The notes below the pieces were generated by a model. The model made no database searches, was not told where the DNA came from, and saw nothing but the letters and a program-made list of their open reading frames with translations. A stretch of DNA of 64,000 nt from Leptobrachium leishanense (lineage: Eukaryota; Chordata; Amphibia; Anura; Megophryidae): contig CM019075.1 of NCBI GenBank assembly GCA_009667805.1, forward strand, positions 17,662,376-17,726,375, written 5' to 3'. Made by a program: the position numbers and the translations under genes. Of this stretch, positions 11,301 through 21,899 are shown piece after piece (position 1 is the stretch's first letter; every line of letters starts with the position of its first letter).

Positions 11301-11991
11301 TCTGCACACACTCACTCTCACTGACACTCACCCTCAATCACTCACACACTCACTCATACTCGCTTTCATACTCATTCAATCATACTCACTTAAAACCACT
11401 CAGATACTCACTCACACACACTGATGCTCGCTCATATCCAATATACAGAGTCCGTGGCGCATGAGACACAAGGGAATGCAGTGACATAGCTGCTATATTA
11501 CCAAAAAGGTGGTGTTCCCCTAGTCTCCCCTAAACGCAACAAATCAATCCAATACTGGTACAGCGCCACGTACTGGTTGAGCGATCAGGCAACAAACTGT
11601 TGTAACAGACAAATACATAAAGGTTCACCTTTAAGAAAAAACTGCCCTGGCTCTTCCTCTGCAGCCAGAGCTGAACATTTTCTTGGAGTGGAACGCCAGA
11701 TGATCTCTTGTGTACGTTCTGTATAATTGTCTGCTGAATAATTAAACTTGCGCTCATGTTGTTGAAATGTCGAACATGAGTCACGCAGATTTTGAAACAT
11801 CTCTATTTGTGATTCATTCTAGCAGGGACACTGCACATGAAAATGGCCCAGGGGCAATACTTTCCGTACACGGCACTAACATCCTTCCTTTCTGTCGTTT
11901 GTAGTTGGTGGGCATCGCTCAGTAAATAAGGAGTTGAACAAATGAAACGCAAATGTTACAAATTGGCCACAATTTTGGATAAATTACCAAC
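11301..11991. other. No gene recognised
   Basis: The first part is a degenerate tail of the CA-rich satellite. From about 11460 to 11991 the sequence looks unique. The minus-strand open frames at 11530-11800 have no recognisable domain. Confidence 0.4.
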
Positions 11992-12005
11992 ATTTCTGTG
12001 AATTT

Positions 12006-12064
12006 TTTTTTTTTATTTTTTTTTTGCTTTGCAGATACCGAATGGTCGATTAATAGTTTATTTT

Positions 12065-12095
<31 letters not shown>

Positions 12096-14271
12096 TTTTT
12101 TTTTTTTTTTTTTTTTTTATTTTTATTTTTTTAAAGTTTTTTATTTTGGAAAAAAGTCATCTTAACAACATACGATAAAAAAATAAATGGCCTCGCAGGG
12201 CCAAGAGTCGTCAGCCTAGAAAACACAGCATTGTATAACAAATAATAAAACTATCCAATGGTAGTCACATAGTAGTAATAATAATGATAAACATCCCCTA
12301 ATAGGGGGGTCTCCTCTATGAACATGCGATAAATAAAAGCACCTCGTGGTAAATCAGAAACAATAGACAGTATGAAGTCAGCAAATAATTACTCAAAAAA
12401 AAAAAAAAGAGAAATAAAGGGAGGGGACAATATCATCCGCAGATTAAAAGCTCCGGAAAGAAAAATCAAAAGATCTCAGAGTACTAAAGTCCACAAATAA
12501 CAACTTATAGGCAAAGTCCTCGAGAATGTAAGAACACCTGCAGAGTCCCGGAGTAGGGGGGGGGGGTTTAAAGGGGGGTCCTCAAAAACTTAAAATCTCA
12601 GCTTGTGGGGGGGGGGGGAGATCAATATCATGCAAAGTCTCAGAGTCCCTGTAAGGAAAGGTCTACGGAGCAATAAGGGATGTTTTCCCATCCAACAGGT
12701 AACACAGAAGGCTCGTGCGATAAAGTACTCAGCCTGGGTGAGTAACCTCCTCGTCCGGGGCAAATCCTGCACCCAATAGCACAGGCCAGGCCTCAGCTGG
12801 GTCTGTGATGATGCAGGGCGCTTCTCCAGTAGTAACGACAAGCGTGCCGGCCAAGCCCCATCTGTAGCGCACCCCTTTGCGCCTCAGGAAGGCCGTCACC
12901 TCCCGGAACCGGCGGCGCACCACCAGTGTCAGGAAGGGCAAGTCCTGATATAACAGTACCAGTGCTCCGTCGAATTGAACAGGCGCCCGTGCTCCTGGTG
13001 CAGACATCAGTCGTGATTTGGCAACCACATCCACGGCGACTGCAATGACATCTCTCGGGGCGTCGCGAGGGGCCGCCGCAGCTTTTCGGATCCTGCGTAC
13101 TGCACCAAACATCTCCAACGCTCCGCTAGGGGACCCATTACCTGATGAGCCAAACGGTTCGCGTAGGGGAGCAGGGCCTCCGAGGAAATCAACTCCGGAA
13201 TACCCCGAATCCGTACATTACGTCGACGGTGGCGAGACTCCAGTGTCTCCACGGACGGGTCAGGATGTCTACCTGAGACCGGAGAGCTCCAACCTCCGCC
13301 GACAAGATCGTCTGCTCCTCTGCCAAGCCTGTGACTTGCGTCTGAACCGCCGTCACCTGTGAGTGCACCCCGTCCACCTCAGACCGTATGCCAGATATTT
13401 CAGAAACCCAGAGCGATCTAATTTCTGCAATAAAGCTCCTATAATCCTTCATTGTTGTGGGGCGCGCATCGTCCGGGGCATCCACTAAAACGCCATCTAG
13501 GTGTAAAGGGACCTGTCCGTCGGGTGGCGACATCTCCTGCGGGACATCCAGTGTCGGCTGTTGCTGCGTAGCTCCGCCAGAAGCTGAGTCGGTAATGGGT
13601 CTCGACAGACCCCCTACCCCAGGCTGCGATGTCTCAGCCTCGGAGCTGTCCAGAGAGGGATCTGGGGTTGCAGCTGCGGTCTCGCGAGTAGCTGCCTCTA
13701 GAGCTTTCTTCCGCTTCTTCTGCGCTCTCTTTTTTGCGGCAGCGCTCACAGTCCCGGCATCGTTGGGTAACGGGGCATTCCAGTCAATCCCAGTCCCAAA
13801 GTTCCAATTACAGTCCTCGTCCTCTGAAGAGTCAAACCCCGGGGGAAGGAGGGAGGAGGAGGAGGCCGCCGAACAGGCAGGACGTCTGCCACTCAGGGAA
13901 TCTCTGATATCACTCTGTCGGGGATCTGCTGACCTGTTCCGCGTGTGCTGTCCTGTCTTCTTCCCCATGTCCGGGGGAGGGGTTCACCCCCGGCAGGAAA
14001 CGGGACCACAACTCTCCTCAGGAAACTCCCCAGGCTCCGCAAAATGGCCGACCCGGCAAGGCCGCGCCAGGCCCGGAATCTATCCGGTCGATGGGGCACC
14101 GATATCCTTAAGGAGAGTGGTGTGTCAGTGGCCTCTGCAGCTTCCAGCCTGACTCAACCCCCCTAATAGGCAATATAGGACAAGAGGGCCTCAGATAGAC
14201 TGTTATAAATCACAGATGTCTTCGGAGCTCTCTCAGCATGCGGCCGCTCATGTCCATCGCTAGCTCCGCAA
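12006..14271 (-). mobile_element. ORF1-only L1-type retrotransposon (half-L1-like)
   Basis: A complete retroposed unit of about 2.27 kb is flanked by the 14-bp direct repeat ATTTCTGTGAATTT (11992-12005 and 14272-14285). On the minus strand it has a 5' region of about 300 bases, a degraded ORF1 (13968 to 12729), a 3' region of about 600 bases and a poly(A) tail seen as T runs at 12058-12130. There is no room for, and no trace of, an L1 ORF2 with endonuclease and reverse transcriptase. A 40-base non-T segment (about 12030-12065) sits within the tail. The alternative is a full-length L1 that lost ORF2 by internal deletion before or after insertion. Confidence 0.82.
12729..13968 (-). pseudogene. 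L1 ORF1 protein (RNA-binding chaperone), frameshifted
   Basis: L1 ORF1p is a trimeric RNA-binding protein that coats LINE RNA in the cytoplasm. Here the minus strand starts at an ATG at 13968 (MGKKTGQHTRNRS) and runs through an acidic, S/E-rich and A/K-rich N-terminal part. It then has a heptad-like coiled coil (SEVDGVHSQVTAVQTQVTGL, then SAEVGALRSQVDIL). The frame shifts near 13250 to give the RRM signature RRRNVRIRGIPE (from 13252), and again near 13110 to give the C-terminal domain (FREVTAFLRRKGVRYRWG; 13118-12729). Domain order and the roughly 410-codon total length fit the family. At least two frameshifts make it a pseudogene. A 231-codon frame on the plus strand (13457-14152) is only its antisense shadow. 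Confidence 0.85.
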
Positions 14272-14307
14272 ATTTCTGTGAATTTAAGGAAAATAAAAAT
14301 ATCAAAC

Positions 14308-14992
14308 CAGAGGGTTGTTCAGAAGCAATGAAATTCGGGTGCGCTTCGTCCATTCCAGTTCGCCCGATCCTGAATTCAGTATTCGGGAGCCATCGAAGAA
14401 CGCCGAACACCACTGATTAGCCCGCCAAACTGCAGAAAACCGCCCAAAAAAACTCCGCTATTGTTTAAAAGGTGTTTAAAACAATAAAAATGTATGGAAA
14501 TAATAAAAAAAACCTCCTGTAAAAAATAGTAAAACGGTCTGTTACATAATATGAAAACCGCCTTTAAAAAAAAAATTGGGAAATTTAAAATTTTTGCCTA
14601 AAAAATACAAAAAATTCCAATAAATAAATGAAATGAATTTTTGCTGAAAATGAAAAGAATAAACGGCTGAATAAAAATTTGAATAAAAATTTTAATATTT
14701 TTTTACATTGAATCCTATAGGATTCATCTGTTTAAACCTGTCGAGCTGAACCACTGAAAATCAGGGCATTTCCCTGACACTTCGGTGCAGTTCGGCGTTC
14801 TCTGATTAGATTAACCATTACTTCTCTATGGGACAATTTTACTGCAGCCGAAGATTGCCGAATTGCACTGTATTTCGTTGGCAATTCGCCAGTATTTGGC
14901 GAATCGCCAACTCTCTGAATAGCCATACTGCTACGAAATTGCACTCTTCGGTGCAATTTGGTGGCAAGTTTGGCGCTTATTGAAAACCCCTG
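14308..14992. mobile_element. TTATTC-family MITE, copy 3
   Basis: The left end is CAGAGGGTTGTTCAGAAGC and the right end GCTTATTGAAAACCCCTG, both diverged from the family ends. The interior keeps family blocks: an AT-rich middle (14440-14700), AATCCTATAGGATTC, then GGGCATTTCCCTGACACTTC and GGTGCAATTTGG near the right end. It is non-coding. The ORF1-only L1 lies 22 bases to its left. Confidence 0.68.
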
Positions 14993-15165
14993 TAGTCGAC
15001 ATCATGGGTGAGCAAAGTTTGTGAGGGCCCTGAGAACAGGCAACAGCAGAAGCAGCCTGTCCTACGGTGAGCGCCCACTTAGGTTTTAGTTCGATGGAAC
15101 CATTATAAAGCAGGCGGAACCATATCCAAATAATATCGCCAAACAGGGGTGGCCAGCAGGACCGT

Positions 15166-15502
15166 CTTTAACGCAGGGCAAAAGGGGGAGTTGCCCCGGG
15201 CCCAGTCATTGTTGAGGGGCCCAAAGCAGCTGTCCCTTGGGCCAGTGTAAACCGTGGACTACCACCGCCGCTGCTAGCGGAATGCATTAACAGCATTTCG
15301 CTAGCAGCCCTCTCGACTGGCCATGTCTTCTTGAGAGCGCCAGCTTGCTCCCTTGCGAGGCCGCCATCCTGTGAAGGCTGTGACGCGGCCTACTGGCAAG
15401 ATCTCACGAGAGCACATCACAGTCTTCAGAAGCCGGCGGCCAAGTGGAGCTGAATGCTGGTGCTTGGAGGAACACACGGGTCACCTGATCTTGAGGTCTG
15501 TG
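15166..15502. mobile_element. Left end of a hAT-like non-autonomous element (right end not found)
   Basis: The sequence GGACCGTCTTTAACGCAGGG followed by GTTGCCCCGGGCCC resembles a class of vertebrate hAT-type non-autonomous repeats that start CAGGGCCGTC; this is recognition from memory. It contains a hairpin (GCTGCTAGCGGAATGC/GCATTTCGCTAGCAGC, about 15270-15308). It leads directly into the 31-bp array at 15503, the same arrangement as in the better-bounded hAT-like elements of this window. No matching right end or target duplication was found. Confidence 0.5.
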
Positions 15503-16445
15503 CTGGGTAAATATAATTCTGGGGGTCTGTACTGGATACATATATTTCTGGGGGTCTGTGCTGGGTACATATATTTCTAGGGGGTTTGTACTGGGTACAT
15601 ATATTTCTGGGGGCCTGTGCTGGATACATATATTTGTGGGGGCCTGTGCTGCATACATATATTTATGGGGCCCTGTGCTGCATACATATATTTGTGGGGG
15701 GCCTGTGCTGGATACATATATTTCTGGGGGGCCTGTGCTGGATACATATATTTGTGGGGGCCTGTGCTGGTACATATATTTGGGGGGGCCTGTGCTGGAT
15801 ACATATATTTCTGGGGGGAGCTGTGCTGGATACATATATTTGTGGGGGCCTGTGCTGCATACAAATATTTGTGGGGGCCTGTGCTAATACATATATTTGT
15901 GGGGGCCTGTGCTGGATACATATATTTGTGGGGGCCTGTGCTAATACATATATTTGTGGGGGCCTGTGCTGCATACAAATATTTGTGGGGGCCTGTGCTA
16001 ATACATATATTTGTGGGGGCCTGTGCTGCATACAAATATTTCCTGGGGGCCTGTGCTAATACATATATTTGTGGGGGCCTGTGCTGGATACATATATTTG
16101 TGGGGGCCTGTGCTGATACATATATTTGTGGGGGCCTGTGCTGATACATATATTTGTGGGGGCCTGTGCTGGATGCATATATTTCTGGGGGGGCTGTGCT
16201 GGATACATATATTTCTGGGGGCCTGTGCTGCATACATATATTCTGGGGGCCCGTGCTGATACATATATTTGTGGGGGCCTGTGCTGGGTACATATAATTC
16301 TGGGGGCCTGTGCTGGATACATAGATTTCTGGGGGGCCTGTTCTGGGTACATATTTTTCTGGGGGGGTCTGTGCTGGGTAGATATAATTCTGGGGGCCTT
16401 TGCTGGGTACATATATTTCTGGGGGGTCTGTGCTGGGTACATATA
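15503..16445. repeat. 29-32 bp minisatellite, about 30 units
   Basis: Tandem units read GGGGGCCTGTGCTGGATACATATATTT with small changes (gctgcat, gctaat, gctgggt). The array opens long frames on both strands because stop codons are avoided in the unit; these are not genes. A reverse-complement version of the same theme (ACAGCACTGAGCCCCCAGGA) recurs at 21430-21500, next to another array, so the two arrays are related. Confidence 0.93.
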
Positions 16446-16742
16446 ATTGTTATTTTTGTTTTATTACTAGACTATATAGCTATTTGTTTTACACTTAAAA
16501 CATAATAATGTTCATTTGCACTTTATTACTGAAAGTTATTAAGATATTAACATGCCTTTTCTCCCAAGAACATGTAACTGTTAATAGAAATATATGATGA
16601 GAAAGAGCCTAGAAGAGGCTATAATTGGCATGTACATACTGTTACAGATCAAGCTAAGGACTTGTTTTTGAGCCAGTTCTTTATTTCTACATTATTAAAG
16701 CTTTTTGAGACCATGACCTGCCCTTCCAAACCGTGCCTGTCT

Positions 16743-17602
16743 TTAACCCCTTGGGTGCCGTATCACGATTCGGTGCCGAAAAGCGCCGAATCGTGATCCT
16801 TTTTCCCGGAGCTGGCCAACATCTTGGATGTCAGGTAAAGCTTCCAGGAATGCCCCCTGACGACTGGAGTCATCGTGCATAGCATGATGACGCCAGTCCG
16901 GGAGTTAACCCCTAACTGCCACCAATGGTGGAGATAGGGGGTTCCAATGAACCCCCTATCTCCTGATTCATGGAAGCTAGGGGTTAAAGTTTGGTATTGC
17001 TGGATCGGCCAGAGCATGGCCTTTCCAACGATACCAAACATGACCATGTAAATGTTAAACAAAAAAACAAAACAAATTAAAAATACAAATAAAAAAATAT
17101 AAAAAAAAAAAAAGAACAAGTTTTTCTTTTTTTTGTTTTGTTAATGCAGCAATATTGACCCCAGTTCAATTATAATGTGAACAATGATGCTGCACTACCG
17201 ATTTTTGTATGCGGTGCGTTTGTTAAAAATAGCAAAATTTTCCCCGAAAAAAAATGTAACGAGTCCCCATTTCAAATTTTTTTTACAAGCGCACCCCATA
17301 GAAAATATAACCGCAATTGCTCGCATGTTAAAATGTGAAAAAAAAAACACTTTACACGTTGTAAATTATTGAAAATTCTAATTTTATTGCATTTTTTGTT
17401 ATAATATACAGACAGGACATGACATGTACATATAATAATGACATATTATGAATCTGTCGAGTCTGCCGGAAAGAACGATATATAATATGTCTGGGTCATA
17501 TATTAAAATAAGACTTCAAAACGCAGTTAGACATGATGAGCGAAACCGGTAAAAATGACCTCAGCACAGAGGCGGGAAATGCCTCAGCAGCGAAAGGGTT
17601 AA
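16743..17602. mobile_element. piggyBac-like MITE, copy 1
   Basis: The element is bounded by TTAA at 16743-16746 and 17599-17602. The ends are CCCCTTGGGTGCC on the left and GCAGCGAAAGGG on the right. The right 200 bases match the right end of the element at 28210-31053 (ATGAGCGAAACCGGTAAAAA, then CCTCAGCACAGAGGCG). TTAA target use and CCC(T)TT ends are piggyBac features. The middle has an inverted pair (GATAGGGGGTTCCAATGAAC and the following CCCCCTATCTCC) near 16932-16965. No transposase is encoded. Confidence 0.78.
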
Positions 17603-17725
17603 ATAAATAAATAAAATTTTCTTTTCTTTTTTAGATTTTACATGGTCAGGTTTGGTATTAATGCAAAGGCCAGACTCTGCCCTGTCCAATGACACCTCAC
17701 TTGACCTTGTGATGTGAGGTGTTAA

Positions 17726-18150
17726 GGCTAGGGTCAGACTAACGCATTTTTCACGTTGTCCGTGAAAATGTGCGTTCGAAGAATGGACGTATTTTTTCAC
17801 GGAATACGCGACAGCGGTCATACGATGCGCAGTGTCATCCGTGATTTTGTACGGATCATCAATAAAACCCTTTTTGCGTCTGGACGTTATGTTGGCCGGA
17901 CATTAGCAGTGTCTGACGTCTCCTAATCACGCACACACGCCGCTAGCGGACGCAGCGCACTCTGTACGTCAGTACTAGTGGTTTAACGTTCTCGAAAAAA
18001 TGCGTTCATTTTCCACTTGCGTTGCGCAGCCGGACTTTTGTGCGACCGTACTTCGTATATTGGCCGTCATTGCCCGTCATCTGCTGCTAGTGCGGCCGTG
18101 ATTAAGTGCGGCTGCACGCGCGTTCGCACTGCCTCAGTCTGACCCTAGCC
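17726..18150. mobile_element. Harbinger-like MITE, copy 2
   Basis: It has the same family ends as the element at 9978: GGCTAGGGTCAGACTAACGC on the left and CAGTCTGACCCTAGCC on the right. It is flanked by TAA at 17723-17725 and 18151-18153. The interior is CpG-rich with GCGTTC/GAACGC and ACGTCC-type blocks. It is non-coding. It lies 74 bases before the next element at 18224. Confidence 0.85.
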
Positions 18151-18223
18151 TAAGATTAGTGACGCAGGGGTCCAACGTTCCCCGCAGTGCTCTTTGCTGC
18201 AGTGCGGCGGTTTAGGTTTTTGA

Positions 18224-19330
18224 TAGGGATGCACCGATACCACTTTTTTAAGGCCGAGTACGAGTACCGATACTTTTTAAAAGTACTCACCGATACCGAG
18301 TACCGATACTTTTATTTAATGTCATGTGATGCTTTCCAATAAGAACAGACCTCATATAAAAATGTATATGTGATTTGCCCCCAGTTCACATGGATTTGCC
18401 CCAGCACTCATGGATTTGCCCCCAGCACTCATGGATTTGCCCCCAGCACTCATGGATATGCCCCAGCTCTGATGGATTTGCCCCCAGCTCTGATGGATTA
18501 TGCCCCAGCTCTGATGGACTTGCCCCCAGCTCTGATGGATATGCCCCAGCTCTGATGGATTTGCCCCAGGTCTCATGGCTTTGCCCCAGGTCTCATGGCT
18601 TTGCCCCCAGGTCTCATGGATTTGCCCCTAGGTCTCATGGCTTTGCCCCCAGGTCTCATGGCTTTGCCCCCAGGTCTCATGGCTTTGCCCCCAGGTCTCA
18701 TGGATTTGCCCCTAGGTCTCATGGCTTTGCCCCCAGGTCTCATGGATTTGCCCCCAGGTCTCATGGCTTTGCCCCCAGGTCTCATGGATTTGCCCCTAGG
18801 TCTCATGGCTTTCCCCCTAGGTCTCATGGCTTTGCCCCCAGGTCTCATGGCTTTGCCCGCAGCTCTCATGGATTTGCCCGCAGCTCGAACGCTGGGGAAG
18901 CTGGCCGCATGCATGAAAAGCACGCGGCCAGCGTTCCCTTCCGGCACGCCGCTATACTCACACATCCTGAAGGTCTGGTCGCTTGTTGGCAGTGATGCGA
19001 TCACGTGGCCGCCGGGCGCATCTGTGACGCTGCCTCCAGCCGAGAGGCAGCGTCACAGGAGCGCCCAGTGGCCGCGGGAACGCATCACTGCCAAGCGACC
19101 GGACCTTCAGGAAGGGTGAGTATCGCGGCGCGCCGGAAGGGAACGCTGGCCGCGTGCTTTTCATGCACGCGGCCAGCTTCCCCAGCCCAGCGGATACCGG
19201 CAAGCCGGCCCAGCGCCGGCTTCCGGTATCGGCGGGATGTATCGGGCCGTTTGCACGAGTAACAAGTACTCGTGCAAACGGCAATATCGGCCCCGATACC
19301 GATACTAGTATCGGTATCGGTGCATCCCTA
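18224..19330 (+). mobile_element. hAT-like non-autonomous element with internal minisatellite (GATACC family, copy 1)
   Basis: The ends are TAGGGATGCACCGATACC and GGTATCGGTGCATCCCTA. A perfect 8-bp direct repeat GTTTTTGA flanks it (18216-18223 and 19331-19338), the hallmark of hAT transposition. Subterminal sequence has repeated GATACCGAGTACCGATACT. The interior holds a 22-bp minisatellite (18377-18880) and then a CpG-rich palindrome (about 18890-19200) with arms such as CACGCGGCCAGC/GCTGGCCGCGTG and GGTCGCTTG/CAAGCGACC. A second copy of the family is at 57259-58559 in the opposite orientation. No transposase is encoded. Confidence 0.92.
18377..18880. repeat. 22-bp minisatellite inside the hAT-like element
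   Basis: About 23 units of CCCCCAGGTCTCATGGCTTTG type, grading on the left into CCCCAGCTCTGATGGATTTG and CCCCCAGCACTCATGGATTTG. The variants occur in blocks, indicating local expansion. Related units form the arrays at 21530-21899, 23579-24060 and 57880-58400. Confidence 0.93.
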
Positions 19331-19574
19331 GTTTTTGATGTAACAATGGATTGTACCATCATCTCCACACTTATTGGTGACATGAGAAATGTGATGGTTA
19401 GCTAGTGCAGCATCATTGTTTACTTTATAATTGAAAAGTGAAAAATATTACTGTTGGAAAGAAAAAGAAAAAGTAAATATTTATTTTATTTTACTGAAAA
19501 CCTGGTCATGTTTGGTGTCACTGGAAAGGCCATGCTCTTTTTGAAACAAAAACTGGGAAGTTACCATTAGTACC

Positions 19575-19779
19575 GGCTGGGTGGAGTAGTGGTAACATCA
19601 CTGCTCTGCGTGAAGAGAGCCTGTGGAGATATGGGTTCAATCCCAACAAGCACCTCTCCAGTAAGTGTCCTTGGGCAAGACACCTAACAGTACATACTCG
19701 CCACCCAGGACATGCTTGAAAACAAGAGAAATCTTAATGTATCCTTCCTGGTAAAATCCTTTCTCAAAAAAAAAATAAA
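19575..19779 (+). mobile_element. tRNA-derived SINE
   Basis: The head resembles a tRNA gene, with an A-box-like TGGAGTAGTGG (19582-19592) and a B box GGTTCAATCCC (19634-19644), the internal promoter used by RNA polymerase III. It continues with a CCTTGGGCAAGACAC block that I recognise from several vertebrate SINEs. The 3' portion (from AGGACATGCTTGAAAAC at about 19708 to AAAATCCTTT) matches the 3' tail of the LINE at 46531-49275 with about 4 differences in 56 bases. It ends in an A-rich tail. It does not fold as a functional tRNA in my reading. It would depend on that LINE for replication. Confidence 0.85.
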
Positions 19780-19841
19780 CACAATAAATGGCTTTCTGGT
19801 GCCCTCTACTGGTGGAATGGGTTTCACACACCCCACTTTTT

Positions 19842-20686
19842 CAGAGTTATTTAAAGAGCACGGAAATTCCGGTTTCTTTCATTCCCTCCACTTCGGGGAA
19901 TAAAATTCCCCGACCCTACAGTGAATTCAGCATTCACGGTAGGGTCCCCGAAGTGCAGGGAAAAGCCGCCGACCACATCTTAAAAAACGTCGATTCAAAA
20001 CCAAAAACCACCGAAAAAAAATCATATTGATCATAAAAAAAGCTGAAAGAAAGCCAACCCGACGATCCGCTGCAAAACCACCGACCGCATCCGAAAAAAG
20101 TCAATGATCCGCCAAACAGGGCACCGACCAACCGCCAGAAAAAGCTGACAAACCAACAAACGGGGTAAAGAAGCAAAAGAAGCACTGCAACTTTTAAAAG
20201 CTGTTTGCAAAATAACTACTGCATGAAAAAGTCTAAAATTAACATGAATAATAATAAAAAGGTCTGTTACAGAATAAAAAGCTATTTAAAGCAAAATGGA
20301 AAAAAATCGCCTAAAAAATCCTAAGAAACAAGTAAATAAAGGAACTTTGTGCTGAAAATTAAAAGAATAAACTGTTTAATAAATATTTAATAAAAACTGG
20401 AATATTTTTTAAATTGAAACCTTTAGGATTCGCTTGACGAAACCACCGAAAATCAGAGCATTTCACTGACATTTCACTGCTGTTCGGTGTCTGTGAATAG
20501 ATTAACCATTGCCTCTCTATGGGGATTTCACTGCCGACGAACAGCACCATCTTCCACTGGCAATTCGCCAATATTTGGCGAACTGCAGCTTTGGAATAGC
20601 CGAATGTCCACAAAATTGCACCGTACAGGGAAATTCAACGTTCGGTGTAATTTCGGAGCCAATTCGGCTCTCTTTGAATAACACTG
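19842..20686. mobile_element. TTATTC-family MITE, copy 4
   Basis: The ends are CAGAGTTATTTAAAGAGC and GCTCTCTTTGAATAACACTG. The flanks are ttt on both sides (19839-19841 and 20687-20689), consistent with a 3-bp duplication. The interior shares with the other copies the AT-rich middle, the AAACCACCGAAAATCAGAGC block and the GAATTCGCCAATATTTGGCG hairpin (about 20563-20582). No protein is encoded. Confidence 0.82.
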
Positions 20687-21360
20687 TTTGTGTTCCAAGT
20701 CAGAAAAATGAAGAAGCGGAGTGGGAAGTGCAAGGGTGCAAGAGTGCAGTTTGCGGATACCAGCGGAGTCTGGGAGGGGCGGCGCTCCCCCCCCCACCCG
20801 GTGGTACCGATACGTCTGAAGTAGCCATACTCCCGGGACTGCTCCTGTTTCCCGCCCCTCCCTTTTTACCTTCCTCTCCCCATCGCCCTTTTCTCCCCTT
20901 CCCCCCCTTTTTTTTTAAAATTTTTTTTATTTCTTGTCTTCTCTGTGTTTGTATGTCGGTGTTTTTGTTTTAGATCTTGTCTTCTCTGTGTGTTTGTATG
21001 TCGGTGTTTCTGTTCTATATGTTCTAGCCTACTAGAACCCCAACAGTACGGAAGACAACATTGAAGACCTTGGTAATTCAGGTCAGAGGCTGGTCAGCTC
21101 TGATATGGCAGTCATGTGCAGCAGGGGTCAAGTCCTGGGAAAAAAAGTGAGGGAACTCACCCACGAATTCCACAACCCCTATTAGCTGAAGAAAATATAT
21201 ATATATTACGAGTATAGCAGTACGTGGTGATACCATTTTTATTGGGTTAACTTTACATTTAAAAGACAAGCTTTCAAGAGTGTAAACTGGAAACTATACT
21301 GATCAGTGAAAGGTATCACTACGTACAGGTATACTCGTGATTGTGGCAACTGGACTAACG

Positions 21361-21403
<43 letters not shown>

Positions 21404-21409
21404 CAGGCA
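20687..21409. other. No gene recognised; short duplication and a (TA)n run
   Basis: A pyrimidine-rich stretch (20830-20910) is followed by a direct duplication of TCTTGTCTTCTCTGTG...TGTATGTCGGTG (about 20934-20967 and 20973-21008). A segment at 21180-21350 (TTTAAAAGACAAGCTTTCAA) looks like a dispersed repeat end. A (TA)n microsatellite occupies about 21366-21400. No coding region is supported. Confidence 0.45.
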
Positions 21410-21899
21410 CAGACCCCCCCCACAGAATTATATACACAGCGCTGAATCCCCAGAATAACATACACAGCACTGAGCCCCCAGGATAATATACACAGCACTG
21501 GTTATATGGATATATTTTCCCCAGTTCACATGGATATAATTGCCCCCAGCTCATATGGGTATATATTGCCCCCAGCTCGTATGGATAATGCCCCCCAGCT
21601 CTCATGGATAATGCCCCCCAGCTCTCATGGATAATGCCCCCAGGTCTCATGGATAATGCCCTCCGCTATCATGGATAATGCCCCCCAGCTCTCATGGATA
21701 ATGCCCCCAGGTCTCATGGATAATGCCCCCCGCTATCATGGATAATGCCCCCAGGTCTCATGGATAATACCCCCCTGCTCTCATGGATATTGCCCCCCAG
21801 GTCTCATGGATATTGCCCCCAGGTCTCATGGATATTGCCCCCCCCAGGTCTCATGGATATTGCTCCCCAGGTCTCATGGATATTACCCCCCCAGGTCTC
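21410..21899. repeat. 22-bp minisatellite, left part
   Basis: The first 100 bases are ACAGCACTGAGCCCCCAGGA-type units, like the reverse complement of the 15503-16445 array. From about 21530 the units become CCCCCAGCTCTCATGGATAATG and CCCCCAGGTCTCATGGATATTG. The array is cut at about 21900 by the L2 LINE and resumes at 23579, so both parts were one array before the LINE inserted. Confidence 0.9.

Noticed and set aside
10434..11464. Threonine/histidine-rich frames
   Set aside because: Translation of the CA-rich satellite.
13457..14152. 231-codon plus-strand frame
   Set aside because: Antisense of the L1 ORF1 pseudogene, whose domains are on the minus strand.
15577..16293. Open frames up to 238 codons over the 31-bp array
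   Set aside because: Repeat artefacts; both strands are open.
18375..18995. 206-codon frame with (HGFAPRS)-type repeats
   Set aside because: Translation of the 22-bp minisatellite.
19575..19650. A tRNA gene
   Set aside because: The A- and B-box-like strings belong to a SINE; flanking sequence and the LINE-like tail argue against a functional tRNA, and I could not build a cloverleaf.
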